From Lewinellaceae bacterium (GTDB lineage Bacteria; Bacteroidota; Bacteroidia; Chitinophagales; Saprospiraceae): a stretch of DNA of 64,000 nt. The first letter of the stretch is position 1. Each line of letters starts with the position of its first letter. Below, one piece after another: positions 44,424 to 53,194 of this stretch. The notes beneath the pieces are model-generated. The model did not search any database, had not been told where the DNA came from, and worked only from the letters and a program-made list of their open reading frames with translations. Both the position numbers and the translations under genes were made by a program. The stretch spans positions 868,001 through 932,000 of the forward strand of contig JACJYG010000004.1 of the NCBI GenBank assembly GCA_020636215.1, read 5' to 3'.

Positions 44424-44492
44424 ATAGTTCCTGGTTTATAGTTCCTGGTTCCTGAGAGCCCTCCGGAAACCAGAAACTCAGAAACCAGAAAT
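44424..44492. repeat. Third GGTTCCTGG array with inverted half
   Basis: ATAGTTCCTGG and GGTTCCTGAG units are followed by AAACCAGAAACTCAG and GAAACCAGAAA, the complementary half of the arrays at 39994 and 43138. It overlaps the 3' end of the arsC-type gene (stop at 44478), between it and acr3. Confidence 0.8.
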
Positions 44493-45140
44493 CCTCCCCC
44501 CCTCCAGCTGCTTTCCCGCCTGCTCCATCACAAAGAAAACCTCCCTTGCGATCAATCGGCAGGCAGTATCGTAGGCCTGCTGTTCCTCCGGGCTGCCATC
44601 TGCATATTTAGGGTCTTCAAAAGGCAACGCAATGCGCACATCCGCGCCCGGCACGAAAGGGCAGGCCTCATCCGCTTCCGAGCAAACCAGGATGGCGGCA
44701 AAGCCTTTGGCCGGATTAGCCGCATCATCGAAGCGCTTGGAAAAAACCCGCACGGCGGGCAAATCATCACTGTAACGAACTGAATATTCCGGGTTTTCGC
44801 CTTGCGTTTCCCGGCTGATGTGGAAGCCGGCGAGTTGTAAGGCCGCCACGGCATTGGGGTGGAAAGCCGTGGCCTCCGTCCCGCCTGAGAAACTCTCCAC
44901 TCCTGCTATCCCATACCAGGCCGCAGCCACCAGGGCCCAAAGCTGGCCCATATGGCTGCGCCGGGAGTTGTGGGTGCAAATGACGGTAAGCAACACCGGC
45001 TGGCCGGCGCGCTGTTGTTCAAAAATGTATTCAGCTAATTGCTCCAAAACAAACTTGCGGGCGGGTGAAATCTGCTTGAACTCAGCGGGCAAAGAAGAGA
45101 CGTATTGGGCCAAGTCTTTATTAAGTTGGGCTTTCGACAT
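44478..45140 (-). CDS. arsC: Arsenate reductase / low-molecular-weight phosphatase family protein
   Basis: 220 residues. P-loop signature C-x5-R-S at Cys55-Ser62 (CTHNSRRS) and the Asp-Pro acid region near PFEDPKYAD. Proteins of this extended type (about 200-220 residues) in arsR-acr3 operons reduce arsenate to arsenite for export, but some are phosphatases. Operon context supports arsenate reductase. It starts 69 bases after arsR, with a 24-bp palindrome in the gap. Confidence 0.88.
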   Translation of the reverse strand: MSKAQLNKDLAQYVSSLPAEFKQISPARKFVLEQLAEYIFEQQRAGQPVLLTVICTHNSRRSHMGQLWALVAAAWYGIAGVESFSGGTEATAFHPNAVAALQLAGFHISRETQGENPEYSVRYSDDLPAVRVFSKRFDDAANPAKGFAAILVCSEADEACPFVPGADVRIALPFEDPKYADGSPEEQQAYDTACRLIAREVFFVMEQAGKQLEGGRISGF

Positions 45141-45167
45141 GGAAAGGCAATTGTTGCTCGCAATTTA

Positions 45168-45191
45168 ATTCTATTATTGCAATAATAGAAT
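45168..45191. promoter_or_regulatory. 24-bp perfect palindrome between arsR and arsC, putative ArsR operator
   Basis: ATTCTATTATTG and CAATAATAGAAT are exact complements with no loop, A/T-rich, as in ArsR/SmtB operators. It is only 27 bases before the arsC start. Its low GC content and lack of a T-run argue against a terminator. Binding by the neighbouring ArsR is inference. Confidence 0.6.
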
Positions 45192-45209
45192 GAATGGATT
45201 CAAAAAAAA

Positions 45210-45539
45210 TCAACAACAATCCTGCTTATTAACTGGCGTGTTGAAAAACCCGCCCAGCAGTGCCTGTACTTCCAGCCAGCGTTGCCGGTCGATACAATAG
45301 TTGACCCGGACGCCTTCGATTTCTCCTTTGATAAGCCCCACTTCCTTAAGTTCCTTCAGATGCCTGGAAATAGTGGGCTGCGCCAGCGGCAGCGCATCGA
45401 CGATTTCCCCGCCGATGCAGGCATTAACCTGCGCCAGGTATTGCAGGATGGCGATGCGGGCCGGATGCGCCAACGCACGGGCGATTTTCGCCAATTCAAG
45501 TTGTTGCGTGGTAAAACCTTCGGATTTTGTGGCGCCCAT
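45210..45539 (-). CDS. arsR: ArsR/SmtB-family metalloregulator
   Basis: Winged-helix repressor that is released from DNA by As(III). 109 residues. HTH segment LAQPTISRHLKELKEVGLI. Cys in NACIGGE and Cys in VNYCIDRQ, together with the C-terminal CC pair, are candidate As(III) ligands; the classic ELCVCDL site is absent, so the sensor site is of another type. First gene of arsR-arsC-acr3. TATTTTTG (45560-45567, minus strand) and the small palindrome TTTGA-ACGC-TCAAA (45550-45563) precede it. Confidence 0.92.
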   Translation of the reverse strand: MGATKSEGFTTQQLELAKIARALAHPARIAILQYLAQVNACIGGEIVDALPLAQPTISRHLKELKEVGLIKGEIEGVRVNYCIDRQRWLEVQALLGGFFNTPVNKQDCC

Positions 45540-45650
45540 ATGAATGAAATTTGAACGCTCAAAAATAAGAGAATCTTTTTTTCTACATAGTGACTTTGCC
45601 TTCTCCTCTGGTCTTTCCCGAAAGATTTCATCAACACAATATCTTCCAAA

Positions 45651-46331
45651 ATGAAAAAAGTAATCATCCTTGCAAGCCTTTTTGCATTTTTCATGGCCTG
45701 CAAAAACGAAAAGACCGAGGGATCAAAGACGGCGGAAGAACCTGCTGCTGTAGTTGAAGAAGACTACATCGAGGAAGTGCCCAATGCAACCGACCAGGAT
45801 TTCGATACTGCCCTGGAGGCATTCCGGGCCAAGGATTACGCCACCGCCTCCCACTACATCACTATCGCCATCAACGACCTGAAACTTGAAAGCGAGGTAC
45901 AGGGCGCCAAAGCTAAAAAACAGCTGGACGCCACCATCGACGACCTGCAGACACTGGCCACTAAAGTTAAAAAAGGGGAAGTCACCAGTGAGGAAGAGCT
46001 GGAAGCAATCTACGCTCAGGCTGACATGATGACGTCTCATGAGTATTTATACCTCACCCAATCCTATGCCGAAACGGCGCCTGAAAAAGCAGCAGGCACT
46101 TTCCGGAAAGCAGGTGACCGGCTGGAGAAAGCCACGAACAAGCTGGATGGCGAGGCTAAAACCGAATTCCAGAAAATGCATCAGGAGATCAAGGATGCAC
46201 TGGGAAAAAGCGACGTTAAAGTCAGTGAAATTGGCGATGCGGCAGGCTTGAAGGTTGAAAAAATGGCTGCATGGCTGAAAGCGCACGCTGAAAAGCTGGG
46301 CATCAAACCACCGCAGCACAGTGATTTTTAA
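45651..46331 (+). CDS. Helical lipoprotein of unknown function
   Basis: 226 residues. Lipoprotein signal MKKVIILASLFAFFMAC. The mature part is rich in Lys/Glu/Ala and predicted helical, with no known motif. The N-terminal half has ALEAFRAKDYATASHYITIAI, resembling one TPR-like hairpin. Divergent from arsR across 111 bases, but there is no evidence for a role in arsenic resistance. Confidence 0.72.
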   Translation: MKKVIILASLFAFFMACKNEKTEGSKTAEEPAAVVEEDYIEEVPNATDQDFDTALEAFRAKDYATASHYITIAINDLKLESEVQGAKAKKQLDATIDDLQTLATKVKKGEVTSEEELEAIYAQADMMTSHEYLYLTQSYAETAPEKAAGTFRKAGDRLEKATNKLDGEAKTEFQKMHQEIKDALGKSDVKVSEIGDAAGLKVEKMAAWLKAHAEKLGIKPPQHSDF

Positions 46332-46390
46332 ATACGCTGCCTGGCTGGCAGGCATTTAGAACACCTTAGCTAGACGCCTTCCAGCCAGGC

Positions 46391-46906
46391 TTATTCTCTG
46401 AACCAATCGGCGTACATGATATAGTTATTTGCAATCCGCTCGATGGTATCCTTAAAGGTGTCTGTACCAAGCGCCTTCACCTTTTTAGCCGGCACCCCGG
46501 CGTAGATGTAGCCCGACTCCAGGTGGCTGTTTTCCAGCACTACTGCGCCTGCTGCGATGAGCACATTTTCCTCCACCACCGCATGATCCATCACGATAGC
46601 GCCCATGCCGACCAGCACGTTGTCCTTCAGGGTACACCCGTGTACGATGGCGCGGTGGCCAATGGAGACGTTGTTGCCGATGTTCGTCGGAGCGCGCTTG
46701 TAGGTACAATGGATGACCGCCCCATCCTGCACATTCACCTTGTTGCCCATACGGATGTAGTGCACATCCCCACGCAGTACCGCCTGGAACCAGACGCTGC
46801 AGTCGTCTCCCATCACCACATCGCCGACGATGGTGGCGTTTTCCGCCAGGTAACAGTTCTTTCCGAATGTTGGCTCAACGCCGTTAACGCTTTTGATTAG
46901 TGCCAT
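46391..46906 (-). CDS. Gamma-carbonic anhydrase family protein
   Basis: 171 residues, left-handed beta-helix of hexapeptide repeats (NATIVGDVVMGDDCSVWF). Metal-ligand histidines are in VIHCTY, SIGHRA and IVHGCT; RGDVHYIRMG is the family signature. Such YrdA/PaaY-like proteins form trimers; carbonic anhydrase activity is proven for only some. Single gene with its promoter side in the repeat-rich gap 46907-47166. Confidence 0.92.
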   Translation of the reverse strand: MALIKSVNGVEPTFGKNCYLAENATIVGDVVMGDDCSVWFQAVLRGDVHYIRMGNKVNVQDGAVIHCTYKRAPTNIGNNVSIGHRAIVHGCTLKDNVLVGMGAIVMDHAVVEENVLIAAGAVVLENSHLESGYIYAGVPAKKVKALGTDTFKDTIERIANNYIMYADWFRE

Positions 46907-46927
46907 TTTATAGGTTTCTGGTTTCTA

Positions 46928-47060
46928 GTTTTTTACCCGGCTGAGTAACGAGGACGGGCTGGTTTCTGGGTTGCTCACACATCGTACACCTCCAAGCTCT
47001 AAATTAGCCACGTACACCGTACACCTCATCCGATTATCCCAAAGCCACGTACACCGTACA
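46928..47060. repeat. Element copy and CACGTACACCGTACA repeats
   Basis: A short copy of the TTTTTTACCCGGCTGAG element (46928-46963, ending GACGGGCTGG) is followed by three spaced copies of a unit close to GTACACCGTACA (46984, 47012, 47045). The rest of the gap 46907-47166 holds no gene. Confidence 0.75.
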
Positions 47061-47166
47061 TTGTCCGGTTCTATCCTCGTTACGTATGCCTTACTCCTGC
47101 AACCGGGCCAGTCACGGGGTGGCTTAGCCAGGTTTTTTCGACGATCAGCCATCCCGTGACTTTCCC

Positions 47167-48654
47167 CTAGCGCAGCAACCCGATTACCAAATAGAATAAC
47201 GCTGTAATCCCCCCTGCGGTTAAGGCATAGGGCAATTGGGTGCGCACGTGGTCGATATGGTCGGTAGCGGAAGCCATGGAAGAGAGGATGGTCGTGTCCG
47301 AAATGGGCGAGCAGTGGTCTCCGAACACGCCGCCGCCCAGTACGGCGGCGATGGTCATATACATATCCGCCTCCATTTGCCGGGCCATGGGCACAGCGAT
47401 GGCGATCATGATCGCGAAAGTGCCCCAGGAAGTGCCTGTGGAGAAAGCGATGAAACAGCTTACAAGAAATACGATGAATGGCACCAGGTGGGGGGATACC
47501 CAGGCGCGCGCCACATCAGCCACGTACTGTCCGGTTTGCAGTTCTTTGCAGACTGCACCGATGGCGAAGGCCAGCATCATCAGCAGGGCCAGCGGCATCA
47601 TACCGGAGATGCCTTTCAAGGTCAGTTCCACCATCTCCCGGGTGCGCATGATGCCTTGTACGCGGTACAACAGTATAGCAAAGAAGGTGGACGTCAGTAC
47701 GGCGATCAGCACGGCCGTAGAACCGGAGCCCTGGCCGATGGCGTACGGCAATTTGCGCAGCCAGGCGGCTTCCGGCATTTGTTCGGCGGCCGCCGCCCAG
47801 CCGGTATAGGCCAGCATGACCGGCATTAGGAAAACCATGATGAGAATGGGAATGACCATATTGAACGCCCGGGGCGTCACGCCTTCTTTGGCTTTCACAT
47901 CCGTGAGTTCTTCCGACAACATAGGCTGGGCGTCATCGCTGAGCACTTTTCCCTCTTCAAAGGTGCGGCGCTCCGCTTTGGCCATAGGGCCGAAGTCTTT
48001 TTTGAAAAAAATAACCACCAGCACCATGCCCAGCGCCAGAAAGGGATAAAAGTTGTACCCCAGCGCCCGGAACATGGTTGCGAAGGGGTCGCTAAAACCT
48101 TCTGCCACCAACAGCGACATGATGAAGGCGCCCCAGCCATTGAAGGGGATGATGATGCTGGACGGCGCCGAGCTGGAATCAGCAATATAAGCCAGCTTTT
48201 CCCTCGATATTTTCAATTTGTCAAAAACCGGCCGGTACAGCGCCCCTACCGTGAGCACCGAAATGCTGGATTCTACAAAAATAAACAAGCCCGTCAGCCA
48301 GGCCAGGAATTGCACGACGATACGGTTGCTGCCCGCCTTGCGCTTTTCGTAGCGCTCCAGAATGCGGTTGACGTGCTTGATAAAGCCTTCCACGCCACCC
48401 GAGCGCTGCACGAAAATAATGAGCGCCCCTACCAGAGCGCAGAACATAATAGTGCGGGTGTTGCCGGGATCTTTGAACACATTGACCAATGCCTCTATCG
48501 TATCGAAGCTCGTCTGAATAGGATTATAATGATCGATGATCAGCCAGCCCAGCCAGATGCCGAACAGCAGCGAAATGTGCACCTGCTTGGTGCGAATGGC
48601 CAGGACAATGGCAATGACAGGCGGCAAAAGCGACAGGAAACCGTAGGGGTGCAT
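47167..48654 (-). CDS. NhaC-family Na+/H+ antiporter
   Basis: 495 residues with about 12 membrane segments. Conserved blocks: SSAPSSIIIPFNGWG, STGTSWGTFAIMIAIAVPMA, GGGVFGDHCSPISDTTILSS. They fit the Na+/H+ antiporter NhaC family (C4-type), in which some members exchange malate/lactate or arginine/ornithine. Ion specificity cannot be read. The N-terminus starts at ATG 48654. Confidence 0.9.
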   Translation of the reverse strand: MHPYGFLSLLPPVIAIVLAIRTKQVHISLLFGIWLGWLIIDHYNPIQTSFDTIEALVNVFKDPGNTRTIMFCALVGALIIFVQRSGGVEGFIKHVNRILERYEKRKAGSNRIVVQFLAWLTGLFIFVESSISVLTVGALYRPVFDKLKISREKLAYIADSSSAPSSIIIPFNGWGAFIMSLLVAEGFSDPFATMFRALGYNFYPFLALGMVLVVIFFKKDFGPMAKAERRTFEEGKVLSDDAQPMLSEELTDVKAKEGVTPRAFNMVIPILIMVFLMPVMLAYTGWAAAAEQMPEAAWLRKLPYAIGQGSGSTAVLIAVLTSTFFAILLYRVQGIMRTREMVELTLKGISGMMPLALLMMLAFAIGAVCKELQTGQYVADVARAWVSPHLVPFIVFLVSCFIAFSTGTSWGTFAIMIAIAVPMARQMEADMYMTIAAVLGGGVFGDHCSPISDTTILSSMASATDHIDHVRTQLPYALTAGGITALFYLVIGLLR

Positions 48655-48701
48655 TGTTTTCGGGTAAATATAGGGGAATTCTCTGGATAGGGTAAAGCGA
48701 A

Positions 48702-50150
48702 CTATAAATTCTCCCGCACATACCTCAACACCTTCTCCATTTCCTCCTTCACCTGCCCCGTCCCATCCACATAATTGTTATTCATAAAACTAAAAATAAG
48801 CAGCCGCCCCTTTTTCGTCAGCAGATACCCGCTCAGGCAATGTTTGTTGGCCAGGGTGCCGGTTTTGGCGAAAACATAGGGTTCTTTGTCGCCCTTGTAA
48901 AATTCCTGGATCGTGCCCCGCACGCCCCCGGCGGGGAAGAAGCTGAGTAGGCGTTCGTGAGGTACTTTCTGATACAGCATATCCAGGATGCCCACCAGAT
49001 CGCGGGGGGTGAAGAGGTTGTAGCGGGAAAGGCCCGAGCCGTCGCGCCAAACCAGTTTGTCCGGCAAGCTTTGGAAAAGGCTGTCGCTGGCGTAATCGAT
49101 GGCTTCTTCGGTTTGCAACACGCCCGATATTTTCTCCGAGCAGGCCAACAGCAACTGTTCGGCAATGAAGTTATCGCTCTCATACAGGAATAGCCGGTAA
49201 AGCGTATCGGGGATGGGCGATTGCAAGGTCATAGCAGGTTGAGCCGGTAGTTCCAGCAGGTTGATCAGGCCGACGGGGCGGCCCAGGGTATCGCTCAGCA
49301 GTTCGGCGATGGTTTGCGGAGAGGTGCAGAAGGGGACTTCTGTCGAAAAAGGCAAGCCCGACAAAGCCCGGTGGTTGTACTCGAAACTATTGGCAAACTC
49401 CTGCCGGCGTATCCTGGGGCGGGTATTATCCATGGACGGGTTAAAGGCCAGATGATCTTGAAAATGGGGCGGAAAAACCTGAAAGCCTTCTTCCAATTCT
49501 AACCTTTCAAAGCGAGCCAGATTGCCGTAAATAGGGAAGGGCGAGCGTTCCGCCTGATAGTAGTCGTTGTAATCATCCCAGGCCCAGCCCGGGCCGAAAC
49601 GCTCTTCCTGGAAATTGTGGGTGGAGAAAAACAACTGGTATGTGGTATCTTTCAAAAAAGCTAGTACAGTAGAATCGGTTGGCAGTTTGGGGTGGAGGAA
49701 CAATGGGTTGCCCGTCCCCCAGAAGATAATGGAATCGCCGGTTTGGACATAGCGCAGGGCGGGGATGGAGTCGCCCAAAACCTGCAGGGCGGTGTAGAAA
49801 GTCAGGATCTTGGTATTGGAAGCAGGGGTGTAGTATTTGTCAGCATCCTTTTCGAAAAGCATCGTTTGGGCTTCCGGGTCGTAGAGCGCAAAGCCGGTGA
49901 ATATTTGGGGAAAAAGCTCAGAGTTTTGGAAGCGCTCGATTAACCCCTGCTGTTGCTTTTTGCTGAGTTCGGGCTGGGCGAAGGCGGAGGTATTCAGTAA
50001 GAGGATGATCAGGAGGATAGCGGGCGGTGAAGCGAGGCTGTTCAAAGTTTCAGGTTTCAGGTTACAAGTTACGCTGAAATCAAGGCTTTTGCGGAGCTGT
50101 TGACACCTTCCTTTGAAAGCTTGTTTTAGTATGTGATAGCCGGAAACCAT
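48702..50150 (-). CDS. dacB: D-alanyl-D-alanine carboxypeptidase/endopeptidase, PBP4 type
   Basis: 482 residues as the longest frame. Active-site motifs: SNTK (PASNTKIL), SDN (YESDNFIAEQ), KTG (FAKTGTLANKHCLSGYL). It trims or cleaves peptidoglycan cross-links in the periplasm. The N-terminal 38 residues precede the hydrophobic segment SPPAILLIILLLNTSAFAQ and partly encode a GGTTTCAGGTTACAAG repeat; the real start may be a TTG near 50043, which would give a normal signal peptide. The start is therefore uncertain. Confidence 0.88.
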   Translation of the reverse strand: MVSGYHILKQAFKGRCQQLRKSLDFSVTCNLKPETLNSLASPPAILLIILLLNTSAFAQPELSKKQQQGLIERFQNSELFPQIFTGFALYDPEAQTMLFEKDADKYYTPASNTKILTFYTALQVLGDSIPALRYVQTGDSIIFWGTGNPLFLHPKLPTDSTVLAFLKDTTYQLFFSTHNFQEERFGPGWAWDDYNDYYQAERSPFPIYGNLARFERLELEEGFQVFPPHFQDHLAFNPSMDNTRPRIRRQEFANSFEYNHRALSGLPFSTEVPFCTSPQTIAELLSDTLGRPVGLINLLELPAQPAMTLQSPIPDTLYRLFLYESDNFIAEQLLLACSEKISGVLQTEEAIDYASDSLFQSLPDKLVWRDGSGLSRYNLFTPRDLVGILDMLYQKVPHERLLSFFPAGGVRGTIQEFYKGDKEPYVFAKTGTLANKHCLSGYLLTKKGRLLIFSFMNNNYVDGTGQVKEEMEKVLRYVRENL

Positions 50151-50289
50151 GGAGTGAGTTGATTTATTTTTAAATATCTGCCGGGTTTTTTCCGAAAGAT
50201 AGGAAATGTTTAATAAGATGGGGAGGGCTCAAACAACTGGGCCAAAGCCGTTATCTAAGGGGCCGGCGCTATTAAGGCAGATCACACCC

Positions 50290-51045
50290 ATACCCGGACT
50301 GGGCAAGGCAGTGTATTGCTGGAGACGCCCACCTCCCTGGGTGTAAAGAACCCCACGAATCGGGCGTATGCTTTTGCCGAAGTCATCCGGCCGTTACCGG
50401 GAGAAGACCTGCGCGAATACAACCGTTTTTCAGTCTGGGTGTACGCCGAGGCGGCGGGTTTTTATTCATTTTTTGTGGGCTGTACGTTGTACAATGAAGG
50501 CGAAAAGATCATGCCGGCGCCCGGCCGGTTTGAAGGGCAGCACTTTGTCAATGTGTACCCCGGCCAATGGCAGCAGATCATTTGGAAAATACCGGACCTG
50601 TACCGCGACCGGGCCACCGGTTTTTCGGCCAGTATCATGCTCACGGGTTCCCCCAAAGGTGCGGCTGAGCAGATGAAGCTCTACATCGACGATATGCGGA
50701 TCGAAAAGGTGGATGCGGAGAACAGCCGGGGGTTCGGCCTGTGCCATGAACACCCGCTTCGGCGACGGTTACCGCAACGGCGGACTGATCATCGGCATCT
50801 GGTCGGATAATACGCTGGGCACCAAGGACGATATGGAGGGCAAGGCCTCCAACAACCCGGCCGATAATTTTATTGCTGCAGCTTACTGCGCCATGGCCGC
50901 AACCGAAAAGAATGAGACGGAACTGTATGCCCAGGCAGTTGTGGCAGCCATGCAATTATTCCGGCTCACCAAAGAGCAGTCGCACCTCGATTGGGCTGCA
51001 CAATACGCGCAGGTGGTCACGGGATTGCTGGCGTGGCTGTTTTGA
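50290..51045 (+). pseudogene. Remnant of a glycoside-hydrolase-like gene
   Basis: The first part (50290-50735) reads TSLGVKNPTNRAYAFAEVIR and ends KLYIDDMRIEKVDAEN, a carbohydrate-binding-like beta-sandwich. A second piece in another frame (50740-51045) reads GGLIIGIWSDNTLGTKDD and FIAAAYCAMAATEKNETELY, like part of an (alpha/alpha)6 barrel. There is no start codon or signal peptide for the whole, the frames do not join, and it ends at LAWLF. It looks like a gene with large deletions. The gap to 51238 is empty. Confidence 0.55.
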
Positions 51046-51238
51046 AAGATTTACAAAACGCAGGAACTGGAATCCTGTCCATTTCAACAAGCTTCGAAAC
51101 CTGGATGGTTCTTCTGTCGATCTGGCTCAATCTGCTTTTGGGCGTATATGAGCAAGCTCCTCTCGGGACGGTGGTACTAGCCGATAATTTTCGCATCTTT
51201 GCCATTACACCCTGGATAATTACATAAAATTCTCAGTC

Positions 51239-53155
51239 ATGCGTGTATCAACTTCTATATTATCCATCCTTTTTTTCTCCCTGTCCTGGATCAGCGGGCA
51301 GTCACAGCCAGCCAGCGGAAGCGACGCAGCCCAGTACAAGCAAGCAGAGCAATCGGTAACCTTATTGCGCAATGAAGGCAACCTCATTCCTTTGCACCGC
51401 CTGGACACGCTAAACGTGGCCTATGTAGGCATTGGAGAACCGCTCTCCGCACCCTTCCTGGCGACACTGCGCAAATACATGCCGATAGTGGAATTACAGG
51501 CGCCGGCCGGCGATAGCGCCATTCCTGCCTGGATAGAACAGCAACGGGCGGCTTTCAACCTTTTGATTGTAGAAATTCCGGATATCAGCTTTGGCGGAGA
51601 ACTACCCGCCTCTTTCCAGCGGACGGCCCTGATCCGGGCCCTGGCGGAAGGGGGCATGAAAGCCATCTTTGTGATCCACGGTGATGGCAGTATTTTCCAG
51701 GCTTCGCCCTGGTTGGCGCTGGCGCCGGCCCTGCTCATTGCACCGGGGCAGTTCAGTTACTCCCCTCAGGTAGCGGCGCAGATCATCTTTGGCGGCCTTG
51801 GCGCCCAGGCGAAGTTGATGGGGCCTATTGCCAACACCTCCTTTCGGAAGGATAATGGCATCCTTACAGAAGGAGGCCTGCGGCTGAGTTATCCTCCAAG
51901 CGGTTATGTCGAAGGTATCGATGAACAGTTGATGGCCGATAGCATCCGGGCAATAGTAGAAGAGGGTATCCGGGGCCATGCTTTTCCAGGGGCTCAGGTG
52001 CTGGTGGCCAAAGACGGGCAGGTGATCTACCACGAGACATTCGGCTTTTTTACTTATGACAGCCTGCAGGCGGTGGCGCCCGATGACCTCTATGACTTTG
52101 CTTCCGTCACCAAAATATCCTCCGGCTTACCGGCTGCTATGAAGCTCTATGGTGAAGGTAAATTTGACCTGGATGCCCCGCTCAAAAAGTACTTGCCGCA
52201 AATGCGTTTTTCCAACAAAAGAAATGTGCCTATTAGAGCAATGCTGGCCCACAATGCCCGGTTGAGGCCCTGGATCCCTTTCTGGCGAGCCACCCTCAAG
52301 GGGAACGCCAAATACCCTTGGAAGAAGAATTGGGACAATGTCAGCGACAACAATTTTCAGTTTAAGCCGCGGACTTTTGCCGCCGATTCCTCCGCCGCCT
52401 ATTCCATCCGGGTGACGGACAAGCTCTGGCTTCACCGCCGCTATCCGAAAAAGATATTCAAATCCATTCGAAAATCACCGCTCAATGAGCAACCAGGCTA
52501 TGTATATTCTGACCTGACGTTCATTATGTTGCCACACGTCCTGGAGCATATCATCAAACAGGATTTCCAAACCTATATCCAGGAAAACTTCTATGGACCG
52601 CTGGGCGCCGGCACTCTGGGGTACAACCCCCTGCGCCGATTCCCTAAAGACCGCATCGTACCCACCGAACGGGATACTTTTTTCAGGATGGTTCAGTTAC
52701 AAGGCACCGTACATGATGAAGGCGCCAGCATGCTGCGCGGCGTTTCCGGCCATGCCGGCTTGTTCGGCTCCGCCAATGACCTGGCCAAGCTGATGACGAT
52801 GTACATGAACTACGGCTCCTACGGGGGCGAGCAGCTGATCCCCGAGGCAGCCGTTCGGGAATTTACCCGCTGTCAGTACTGTGAAGAAGGCAACCGCAGG
52901 GCTCTGGGCTTCGACAAACCGCTGATCGAATATGAAGCTGATAAAAGTATGATCGCCAAAGCCGCCAGCCCGTCCAGTTTCGGCCATTCCGGCTACACCG
53001 GCACCTTCACCTGGGCAGACCCAGAGAAAGGCTTGCTCCTCATTTTCTTCAGCAACCGGGTATACCCTACCCGGGATAATAACAAGTTGTCGGAGTTGAA
53101 TATCCGGCCGAGGATACATTCAGCCTTGTATCAGGCTATGGGGGAAGGGGAATGA
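51239..53155 (+). CDS. GH3 C-terminal-like domain fused to class C beta-lactamase-like hydrolase
   Basis: 638 residues with a signal peptide. Residues 30-220 match the C-terminal domain of family 3 glycosidases (AEQSVTLLRNEGNLIPL), but the catalytic GH3 barrel that normally precedes it is missing. Residues 235-630 are a serine hydrolase with SxxK (FASVTKISS), Tyr-Ser-Asp (YVYSDLTF) and a HSG triad (FGHSGYTGT). Longer GH3/beta-lactamase fusions of about 1000 residues are known in Bacteroidota; this is a shortened derivative with its own signal sequence. Probable role in periplasmic muropeptide or D-amino-ester hydrolysis, not proven. Confidence 0.85.
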   Translation: MRVSTSILSILFFSLSWISGQSQPASGSDAAQYKQAEQSVTLLRNEGNLIPLHRLDTLNVAYVGIGEPLSAPFLATLRKYMPIVELQAPAGDSAIPAWIEQQRAAFNLLIVEIPDISFGGELPASFQRTALIRALAEGGMKAIFVIHGDGSIFQASPWLALAPALLIAPGQFSYSPQVAAQIIFGGLGAQAKLMGPIANTSFRKDNGILTEGGLRLSYPPSGYVEGIDEQLMADSIRAIVEEGIRGHAFPGAQVLVAKDGQVIYHETFGFFTYDSLQAVAPDDLYDFASVTKISSGLPAAMKLYGEGKFDLDAPLKKYLPQMRFSNKRNVPIRAMLAHNARLRPWIPFWRATLKGNAKYPWKKNWDNVSDNNFQFKPRTFAADSSAAYSIRVTDKLWLHRRYPKKIFKSIRKSPLNEQPGYVYSDLTFIMLPHVLEHIIKQDFQTYIQENFYGPLGAGTLGYNPLRRFPKDRIVPTERDTFFRMVQLQGTVHDEGASMLRGVSGHAGLFGSANDLAKLMTMYMNYGSYGGEQLIPEAAVREFTRCQYCEEGNRRALGFDKPLIEYEADKSMIAKAASPSSFGHSGYTGTFTWADPEKGLLLIFFSNRVYPTRDNNKLSELNIRPRIHSALYQAMGEGE

Positions 53156-53194
53156 CGTCGTTCGTCGAAACAGGTTGGACGGAAATAAGTAGCC

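Noticed and set aside
45168..45191. Terminator between arsR and arsC
   Set aside because: The palindrome is A/T-rich with no loop and no T-run beyond it, and the next gene is part of the same operon.
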